A DNA stretch of 10,817 nt from Nitrospirota bacterium (GTDB lineage: Bacteria > Nitrospirota > Thermodesulfovibrionia > Thermodesulfovibrionales > SM23-35): NCBI GenBank assembly GCA_016212245.1, contig JACRGU010000109.1, forward strand, positions 1-10,817, in the 5' to 3' direction. Shown one piece after another: positions 5,323 to 10,817 of the stretch (its first letter is position 1; every line of letters begins with the position of its first letter). A model generated the notes under the pieces. It worked only from the letters and a program-made list of their open reading frames with translations. It was not told the origin of the DNA and ran no database searches. The position numbers and the translations under genes were made by a program.

Positions 5323-6897
5323 ATGAAAGGCAAAGTTTATTTAGTCGGTGCAGGTCCTGGTGATATCGGGCTTCTGACTGTGAAGGGCTTAAAGTGCCTC
5401 CAGAAGGCAGAGGTGGTCATCTATGATTTCCATCTCAATGCACAGGTATTAAATTATATTAACCACGATGCCGATTTCATCTATGCTGGAAAGCGCGGCG
5501 GCCATCATACCATAACACAGGATGAAATCAATGAAATCATTGTCCAGAAGGCAAAGGAGGGCAAGATTATATGCAGGCTTAAAGGTGGAGATCCTTTTGT
5601 CTTTGGTCGCGGTGGAGAAGAGGCAGAGATCCTTGCTAAGAATGGGATAGAATTTGAGATAGTCCCTGGTGTAAGTTCCTCTGTTGCTGCTCCTGCCTAT
5701 GCAGGAATCCCGTTAACACACAGGCTTTATTCCTCATCATTTGCAGTCATTCCAGGGTATGAAGATACAACAAAAAAAGAAAGCGCCATCGACTGGTCAA
5801 AACTTGCTACCGGTGTCGGTACACTCGTATTTCTCATGGCTGTAAAAAATATAGATCTGCTTACAGAAAAATTAATCGCCAATGGCAGGAGCCCTGATAC
5901 ACCTGTTGCTGTAATCAGATGGGGCACAAGGCCTGACCAGAGGACAATCACCGGTACATTGAAAAATATTGTCGAGCTTGTGAAAGAGAAGGATATCAAG
6001 CCGCCTGCTGTGATGGTAGTAGGAGATGTTGTAAGGCTCAGGGAATCTCTGAAATGGTATGAGAAAAAGCCAATGTTTGGCCATAGAATCCTTGTAACAA
6101 GAGAACATCCTGAAGGGTTTGAGACATTAGAAGAACTCGGTGCAGAGATAATTGAATTTCCAACGATAGAGATTGTACCTCCAGAAAGCTATGATGAGCT
6201 AGATAAATCAATCGCTAAGATAGAGACCTATGACTGGCTGATATTCACGAGCAGAAATGGTGTGAACTATTTTTTAAAAAGGTTCTTTGAGAAAGAGAGA
6301 GACATCAGAGATTTAAAGGGGATAAAGATCTGTGCTATAGGCACAAAGACAGCAGCGGCAATCAGAAACTATGGTATTAAAGTAGACCTTATACCAGATG
6401 AATTCAATGCGGAAGGGCTTATTAGTGCTGTAGTGCAGAAGAGCGGAAGAGCAGAAGTAACTTCCGAACTTCCAAACTTCCGAGCTTCCGGGTTAAAGGG
6501 AATGAGATTTTTACTTCCGAGGGCAGAGGTAGCAAGAGAGGTCTTCCCAGAAAAGATAAGGGAACTCGGCGGAGAGATAGATGTCCCTGTCACATACAGG
6601 GCAATAAAACCAGAAATCCATGGGAAAAGACTAAGGAGGTTTTTAAAAGAGGGGAAAATCTCTATTGCCACCTTCACGAGTGCAGCTACATTCAATAACT
6701 TCAGGGAGATAATGGGTGAGGATGCTGACGAACTCCTCAAAGGAGTAGCTATCGCAGTCATCGGGCCTGTGACAGCAAGGGCTGTTGAAAATGCAGGGCT
6801 TAAGGTTGACATTATGCCCAGAGAGGCGACTATCGAGGCACTAGTAGAAGAGGTAATTAAATGGGCAATGAGGCATGTAGTAAATGAGCCTCTCTGA
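5323..6897 (+). CDS. cobA-hemD: CobA-HemD fusion: uroporphyrinogen-III C-methyltransferase / uroporphyrinogen-III synthase
   Basis: A bifunctional cytoplasmic enzyme of about 524 residues. The HemD half closes hydroxymethylbilane to uroporphyrinogen III; the CobA half methylates it at C2 and C7 to precorrin-2, the branch to siroheme, cobalamin and alternative heme. The SUMT half (residues 1-250) shows VGAGPGD, RLKGGDPFVFGRGGEE and VPGVSSSVAAPAYAGIPLTHR. The HemD half begins near GHRILVTRE, has IFTSRNGVNYF, RFLLPRAEVAREV and IATFTSAATF. HemD carries an odd insert of about 16 residues (SGRAEVTSELPNFRASG) produced by a short tandem repeat at 6460-6491. The ATG at 5323 is preferred over the GTG at 5320; the ribosome binding site is weak. 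It begins 15 bases after tRNA-Sec and overlaps the next gene by 14 bases. Confidence 0.95.
   Translation: MKGKVYLVGAGPGDIGLLTVKGLKCLQKAEVVIYDFHLNAQVLNYINHDADFIYAGKRGGHHTITQDEINEIIVQKAKEGKIICRLKGGDPFVFGRGGEEAEILAKNGIEFEIVPGVSSSVAAPAYAGIPLTHRLYSSSFAVIPGYEDTTKKESAIDWSKLATGVGTLVFLMAVKNIDLLTEKLIANGRSPDTPVAVIRWGTRPDQRTITGTLKNIVELVKEKDIKPPAVMVVGDVVRLRESLKWYEKKPMFGHRILVTREHPEGFETLEELGAEIIEFPTIEIVPPESYDELDKSIAKIETYDWLIFTSRNGVNYFLKRFFEKERDIRDLKGIKICAIGTKTAAAIRNYGIKVDLIPDEFNAEGLISAVVQKSGRAEVTSELPNFRASGLKGMRFLLPRAEVAREVFPEKIRELGGEIDVPVTYRAIKPEIHGKRLRRFLKEGKISIATFTSAATFNNFREIMGEDADELLKGVAIAVIGPVTARAVENAGLKVDIMPREATIEALVEEVIKWAMRHVVNEPL
6460..6491. repeat. Tandem 8-base repeat inside hemD
   Basis: Four imperfect copies of ACTTCCGA: ACTTCCGA, ACTTCCAA, ACTTCCGA, GCTTCCGG. 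The array falls at a junction in HemD where related proteins run directly from the helix to the LKGxRFLLPRAE strand, so it is an expansion inside the coding sequence that kept the frame. Confidence 0.8.
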
Positions 6898-8995
6898 AAT
6901 AGATACATCTCTATTTTTCTCTATTAATCATACCCTCCAGAACAACCTGTTTGACGCCATCATGCCTTTTATTACGAGCAGGAACTATCTCCTGTTTTTT
7001 CCCCTCTTCATCTATTTGTTTTTTAAAGATAGAAAAAAGGCAGGCATTGCCTTAGCAATTGCCTTTGCCTCTTTAGCCCTTTCTGATTGGAGTTCATATA
7101 TTCTTAAACAAATTTTTGAAAGGCCACGGCCATGCAATACGCTCGAAGGTGTCCATCTTCTTGTTGGTTGCAGCAGCTCTTATTCTATGCCATCCAATCA
7201 TGCTGCAAATGCCTTTGCCTTTGCAACGCCATTTTATATCCTATTTAAAGAGAGGCTGCGATATGCCTTTATTATTGTTGCATTACTTGTAGGTTTTTCG
7301 AGGGTCTATGTTGGCGTGCATTATCCCTCTGATGTCCTTGCTGGAGCATTGCTGGGTGTTGTCTTAGCAATATCTGTTATTGGTTTATACAAATGGTCAT
7401 CTGATAGATTCAAAGAGAAGCCTTACACAACCATACTATTTATTTTTCTCATTGCCCTCAGTCTCTTTCGTATCTATTACATAACACGAGGTCCGCTCGA
7501 CCTCAGCCCGGACGAGGCACATTACTGGGAATGGTCAAGAAGGCTCGATTGGAGCTACTACTCAAAGGGTCCGATGATCGCATATCTCGTCTATCTCGGC
7601 ACATCCATATTTGGAGATACTGTCTTGGGCATAAGGATAATGGCTGTTATCTTTTCTGCAATAAGCAGTATTCTACTTTATATCTTAGGGAAGAAACTGT
7701 ATGATGAACAGGTTGGACTTTCTTCAGCTGTATTAATGCAAATAGTCCCTCTTTTTTCCACTTTCGGCATCTTATTCACAATAGATTCTCCATTTATATT
7801 TTTCTGGATACTGTCACTGTTTTTATTTTATCGTTCAACAAAAAACTCCGAACTCCGAACTCCGAACTCCGAACTAAATAACTCGTCACTCGTCACTCGT
7901 CACCCTGCACCGTATGGTACAGGGCGTCACTCGTCACTAATATATTGGTTTCTCCTCGGCCTATCCATTGGCGTCGGCCTTCTAACAAAATATACCATGG
8001 CATTCTTTTATCTCTCTGCCTTTTTATTTCTATTACTCTCGAAAGAAAATAGAGGTCTCTTGCTTACAAAAGGCCCTTATATTGCATTTATCACCAGCCT
8101 CATAATCTTCAGCCCTGTGATAATATGGAATGCGAATCATGATTGGGTTACATTTAGACACACTGCAGGTCAGGCACATCTCAGTGGTCAGTGGTCAGTA
8201 GTCAGCAGTCAGTGGTTGGAGGATTTCCTTGATTTTTTTGGATCACAAATTGGAATTATTACACCGATTCTATTTTTTATGATGTTTTATGCCTTATTCA
8301 GGCTTCAAAAATTAAACCACAATCCACAGTCCAGATTTTTATTGTGGTTTTCTGTCCCGGTCATTGCATTTTTCCTGTTAAAGAGTATCCATGGTAAGGT
8401 GCAGGCAAACTGGGCACTGCCAGGATACTTAACAGGTATTATTGCCTTTTCTGCATTCTACATAAAAAGATTTCACTCTGAAGGAAGAGTTACAAGAATT
8501 CTCATCACAACTGCAGTTCTACTATCAGTAATTGTAACTTCTGTAGCCCATTACCCTTCAATACTCAACCTTCCTTCTAAGCAGGATCCGACATCCAGGC
8601 TCCGCGGATGGGAAGGGCTCGGAGCAGAGGTGACAAGGATATATGAAGGGATGTCTGCAATCCGTCCTGTATTTATATTTTCTGACAGATACCAGGTTTC
8701 GAGCGAACTTGCATTTTATGTAAATGGGCATCCTGTAACATATAGCCTTAATCTCGGCCACAGGATGAACCAGTATGACCTCTGGCCTGGATTTAATAAT
8801 CTTCTTCATTATGATGCAATTTTTGTTAGAATAGGAGATACTACAATACCTGATAAGGTTGCCAGTGCCTTTGAGAAGGTTGAGAAAAGGGTTTTTACAG
8901 CTTATACTAAAAAACAGATTAAAATTAGGGATTATTCTATATTTCTGTGTTACGATTTTAAGGGATTAAAGGAAGAGAAACCGGAGAGCTATTAA
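6884..8995 (+). CDS. PAP2 phosphatase fused to a GT-C (PMT/ArnT-like) glycosyltransferase
   Basis: A 703-residue polytopic inner-membrane protein with two enzymes. Residues 1-170 form a PAP2 lipid phosphatase with all three signatures: KQIFERPRP (K75, R82, P83), PSNH (103-106) and SRVYVGVHYPSD (S139, R140, H146, D150). Such domains remove phosphate from undecaprenyl pyrophosphate or similar lipids at the outer face. From about 185 on it is a GT-C transferase of the PMT_2/GT83 type with DEAHYWEWS (210-218), YYSKGPMIAYL and many membrane helices. It would transfer sugar from a polyprenyl phosphate to a lipid or glycan. Two loops carry repeat-derived inserts (about residues 320-352 and 433-444). 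It overlaps cobA-hemD by 14 bases and the next gene by one. The GT2 gene next door probably makes its donor. The acceptor is unknown. Confidence 0.92.
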   Translation: MSLSEIDTSLFFSINHTLQNNLFDAIMPFITSRNYLLFFPLFIYLFFKDRKKAGIALAIAFASLALSDWSSYILKQIFERPRPCNTLEGVHLLVGCSSSYSMPSNHAANAFAFATPFYILFKERLRYAFIIVALLVGFSRVYVGVHYPSDVLAGALLGVVLAISVIGLYKWSSDRFKEKPYTTILFIFLIALSLFRIYYITRGPLDLSPDEAHYWEWSRRLDWSYYSKGPMIAYLVYLGTSIFGDTVLGIRIMAVIFSAISSILLYILGKKLYDEQVGLSSAVLMQIVPLFSTFGILFTIDSPFIFFWILSLFLFYRSTKNSELRTPNSELNNSSLVTRHPAPYGTGRHSSLIYWFLLGLSIGVGLLTKYTMAFFYLSAFLFLLLSKENRGLLLTKGPYIAFITSLIIFSPVIIWNANHDWVTFRHTAGQAHLSGQWSVVSSQWLEDFLDFFGSQIGIITPILFFMMFYALFRLQKLNHNPQSRFLLWFSVPVIAFFLLKSIHGKVQANWALPGYLTGIIAFSAFYIKRFHSEGRVTRILITTAVLLSVIVTSVAHYPSILNLPSKQDPTSRLRGWEGLGAEVTRIYEGMSAIRPVFIFSDRYQVSSELAFYVNGHPVTYSLNLGHRMNQYDLWPGFNNLLHYDAIFVRIGDTTIPDKVASAFEKVEKRVFTAYTKKQIKIRDYSIFLCYDFKGLKEEKPESY
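7844..7875. repeat. Tandem heptamer array AACTCCG inside the PAP2-GT gene
   Basis: Four and a half perfect copies of AACTCCG in tandem, encoding NSELRTPNSEL in an extramembrane loop. It ends five bases before a second, different heptamer array. Confidence 0.9.
7881..7938. repeat. Tandem heptamer array ACTCGTC interrupted by a palindrome
   Basis: Three copies of ACTCGTC (7881-7901), then an imperfect palindrome at about 7903-7924 (CCCTG.ACC with GGT.CAGGG around GTAT), then the same heptamer phase again (CGTCACTCGTCACT, 7925-7938). The whole stretch stays open in the coding frame. Confidence 0.85.
8181..8215. repeat. Tandem heptamer array TCAGTGG inside the PAP2-GT gene
   Basis: Five copies of TCAGTRG-type heptamers: TCAGTGG, TCAGTGG, TCAGTAG, TCAGCAG, TCAGTGG. 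They encode most of SGQWSVVSSQW, an insert between the conserved HDWVTFRHTAGQA and DFLDFFGSQ segments. Confidence 0.9.
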
Positions 8996-9942
8996 TGACA
9001 CTTTCTGTAGTCATACCCCTTTATAATGAAGAGGAAAATGTCCAGATACTCCATGAGAAGTTGAGGGAGTCACTCGACCTTCTCAAAAAGGAATACGAGA
9101 TACTATTTGTGGATGATGGTAGCACCGATAGGACTCTTTCTATCCTCGAGGAGATTCAGGCTAATGATAAAAGTGTTATTGTACTGAGCCTGAGGCGCAA
9201 CTTTGGGCAGACCGCAGCCTTTGCAGCAGGGTTTGATTTTGCCCGTGGGGATGTTATTGTTACAATGGACGGAGACCTCCAGAATGACCCTGCTGACATC
9301 CCTAAACTTCTCGAGCTTGTAAAAGACCATGATCTTGTGAGTGGCTGGAGGAAGAAGAGGAAAGACCCATTCTTTCGTAGAAGGCTCCCTTCAATGATCG
9401 CTAACTGGCTGATAAGTAATGTCACAGGTGTGAAGCTTCATGACTACGGATGCTCCTTCAAGGCATACAGGAGAGATGTGATTAAAAATCTGAAACTCTA
9501 TGGCGAGATGCACAGGTTCATCCCTGCTGTTGCGAGCTGGTATGGTGTCAGGGTTGCAGAGGTAGAAACTATCCACCATCCAAGGCGTAGGGGAAAATCA
9601 AAGTATGGTATCTCACGCACAATAAAGGTTGTTTTAGATTTAATCACTGTAAAATTCCTCCAGAGCTTTTCCACAAAACCGATTCAATTCTTCGGTCCTC
9701 TTGGGCTGATAAGCGGGTTTTTAGGTTTTCTCGTATCCCTGTACCTGAGCATAGATAAACTCTTTTTTGGCCGTGATATTGGAGGAAGGCCACTCCTTTT
9801 GCTCGGCGCCCTTCTGATTATCGTTGGGATCCAGCTTATCGGAATGGGACTTTTAGGAGAAATGCTCGTGAGGGTTTATCACGAAAGTCAGAGAAAACCC
9901 ATCTATGTGATTAAGAAGGTCCTTGGCCCTGAAACCAAATAG
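8995..9942 (+). CDS. GT2 polyprenyl-phosphate sugar transferase (DPM1/ArnC/GtrB-like)
   Basis: A 315-residue family 2 glycosyltransferase that transfers a sugar from a nucleotide donor to a polyprenyl phosphate on the cytoplasmic face. The GT-A domain has VVIPLYNEEE (5-14), DDGSTD (40-45), MDGDLQNDP (91-99; the DGD supplies the metal-binding acids) and the HHPRRRGKSKYG basic stretch typical of the ArnC/GtrB group. Two membrane helices follow at the C-terminus (about 235-260 and 268-295), as in the GtrB/ArnC form of the family. Its start overlaps the preceding stop in a TAATG, indicating translational coupling. The neighbour GT-C enzyme would use the lipid-linked sugar. The sugar (glucose, mannose, aminoarabinose or other) cannot be told from sequence alone. 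Confidence 0.93.
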   Translation: MTLSVVIPLYNEEENVQILHEKLRESLDLLKKEYEILFVDDGSTDRTLSILEEIQANDKSVIVLSLRRNFGQTAAFAAGFDFARGDVIVTMDGDLQNDPADIPKLLELVKDHDLVSGWRKKRKDPFFRRRLPSMIANWLISNVTGVKLHDYGCSFKAYRRDVIKNLKLYGEMHRFIPAVASWYGVRVAEVETIHHPRRRGKSKYGISRTIKVVLDLITVKFLQSFSTKPIQFFGPLGLISGFLGFLVSLYLSIDKLFFGRDIGGRPLLLLGALLIIVGIQLIGMGLLGEMLVRVYHESQRKPIYVIKKVLGPETK

Positions 9943-10817
9943 GATATTTTTTCTCACCTTCAAGCTTGTTATAAGTTCTGTACTTCTTTATATTGTTTTA
10001 TCAAGAACAGGGCTTAAGGAGGTCTTCTCGACACTGAGAGGTATGAGCCTTCCTGCCTTCATTTCAGCCATATTCCTTTATATATCTGCTCAGTTAATAT
10101 CGACATTACGGTGGAAGCTCCTTCTTCCAGAAATGCTCAGGATTAGAAAGCTCTTTTCTCTATATATGATAGGCTCCTTCTTTAATACCCTCCTTCCAGG
10201 GCTCATTGGAGGAGATGCTGTTAAGGCTTTTTATCTGTATCAGGTAACAGGGAAGGGCAGTCTTACCCTGGCTTCTATTTTTATGGATAGATATCTTGGC
10301 TTTGTAACATTAATGATTATTGGTATTATCGCCTTCCCTTTTGGCTATAGATACATTCAGGGTTCACCTGTAGAATGGCTGCTGCCCATCATTGTTTTAT
10401 CTTTCATTACCGCAAGCCTTTTAATCTTCGGCCTGCGATTAGGGAAAAGGATGAAGATACTCGCGGAATTTTATGACTATTTCCATTCATATCGAAATCA
10501 GAAAGGAGTTATTGGAAAGGCATTGTTCATATCTGCGTTAGTCCAGCTCTCGAGTATCCTTGCTGTGTATATCCTCGCGCTCGGTATAAGACAACACATC
10601 CCATTTCTTGCATGTCTGATTTTCTTGCCTATTATCGTCACGCTTACAACTGTGCCGATATCCATATCTGGCATCGGTGTAAGAGAAGGCGCTTTTGTAC
10701 TACTATTCGGCTTTATTGGAGTCAAGCCAGAGGTCGCAACAGCAATTTCGTTATCGTGGTTTATCTCAATAGCAACTGGCAGCCTGTTAGGCCTTGTCGA
10801 ATATATCAGGCACAAAA
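9923..10817 (+). CDS. LPG-synthase-TM / UPF0104 family membrane protein (3' end outside window)
   Basis: An open frame of 298 codons that runs off the right edge. It has no early ATG. TTG at 9923 is the best start, with AAGAAGG three bases upstream, and gives MALKPNRIFFLTFKLV; it overlaps the GT2 gene by 20 bases. The protein is strongly hydrophobic with about seven or eight membrane helices and the hallmarks of the YbhN/AglD/MprF-flippase-like family: RWKLLLP after the second helix, NTLLPGLIGGDAVKAFYL, MDRYLGF and PISISGIGVREGAFVLLFG. Members are often found beside polyprenyl glycosyltransferases and are thought to move or use lipid-linked substrates. That role is inferred here from context. 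Around 300-330 residues is usual, so only a short tail is missing. Confidence 0.88.
   Translation, partial: MALKPNRIFFLTFKLVISSVLLYIVLSRTGLKEVFSTLRGMSLPAFISAIFLYISAQLISTLRWKLLLPEMLRIRKLFSLYMIGSFFNTLLPGLIGGDAVKAFYLYQVTGKGSLTLASIFMDRYLGFVTLMIIGIIAFPFGYRYIQGSPVEWLLPIIVLSFITASLLIFGLRLGKRMKILAEFYDYFHSYRNQKGVIGKALFISALVQLSSILAVYILALGIRQHIPFLACLIFLPIIVTLTTVPISISGIGVREGAFVLLFGFIGVKPEVATAISLSWFISIATGSLLGLVEYIRHK

Noticed and set aside
5200..5363. Continuation of the chaN frame to a 122-residue product ending inside cobA-hemD
   Set aside because: This part is the tRNA-Sec gene and the start of cobA read in the wrong frame, so it is not protein coding.
6369..6908. 179-residue minus-strand frame over HemD
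   Set aside because: Serine/alanine/proline-rich shadow of the HemD coding strand with no ribosome binding site.
7844..8215. The repeat arrays as a CRISPR
   Set aside because: Units are only 7 bases, directly adjoining, with no spacers, and they lie inside a reading frame.

Overview
The window looks like a chromosomal segment of an anaerobic or microaerophilic bacterium. The right half has moderate GC, a CobA-HemD fusion, a selenocysteine tRNA, an envelope glycosylation operon and short heptamer repeat arrays inside genes. Together these recall Nitrospirota or related deep-branching groups. That placement is an impression from gene style, not a measurement.

Left third (1-3183): a visibly AT-rich, tightly overlapping plus-strand operon that reads as a restriction-modification locus. 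It holds the 3' part of an SPPY-type DNA methyltransferase, a complete gamma-class N6-adenine methyltransferase with its own target-recognition region, a small CxxC/CxxC protein, an unidentified 178-residue protein with weak nuclease-like features, and a 165-residue protein with a clear PD-(D/E)XK motif. All junctions overlap by roughly 8-35 bases.

Middle (about 3190-4897): an IS110/IS1111-type insertion sequence of about 1.65 kb. Its DEDD transposase is on the minus strand, it has subterminal inverted repeats, and about 500 bases of highly folded non-coding DNA lie 3' of the transposase. The element splits a sequence that resembles an integron attC site, at a shared CA dinucleotide. Two places in the non-coding part carry bipartite matches to the target and to the joined element ends, as expected of a bridge RNA/seekRNA.

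Next (4932-5307): the 3' remnant of a ChaN-like gene, then a complete tRNA-Sec (anticodon UCA). The foreign segment therefore lies close upstream of a selC-type gene and seems to have truncated chaN.

Right half (5320-10817): a plus-strand operon. It encodes CobA-HemD (siroheme/heme precursors), a PAP2 phosphatase fused to a GT-C glycosyltransferase, a GT2 polyprenyl-phosphate sugar transferase with two C-terminal membrane segments, and a truncated LPG-synthase-TM/UPF0104 membrane protein that runs off the window. The last three probably act together: the GT2 loads sugar on a lipid carrier at the inner face, the GT-C enzyme uses it outside, and the PAP2 domain recycles or trims polyprenyl phosphates. 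Four short tandem-repeat arrays with 7-8 base units lie in frame inside two of these genes.
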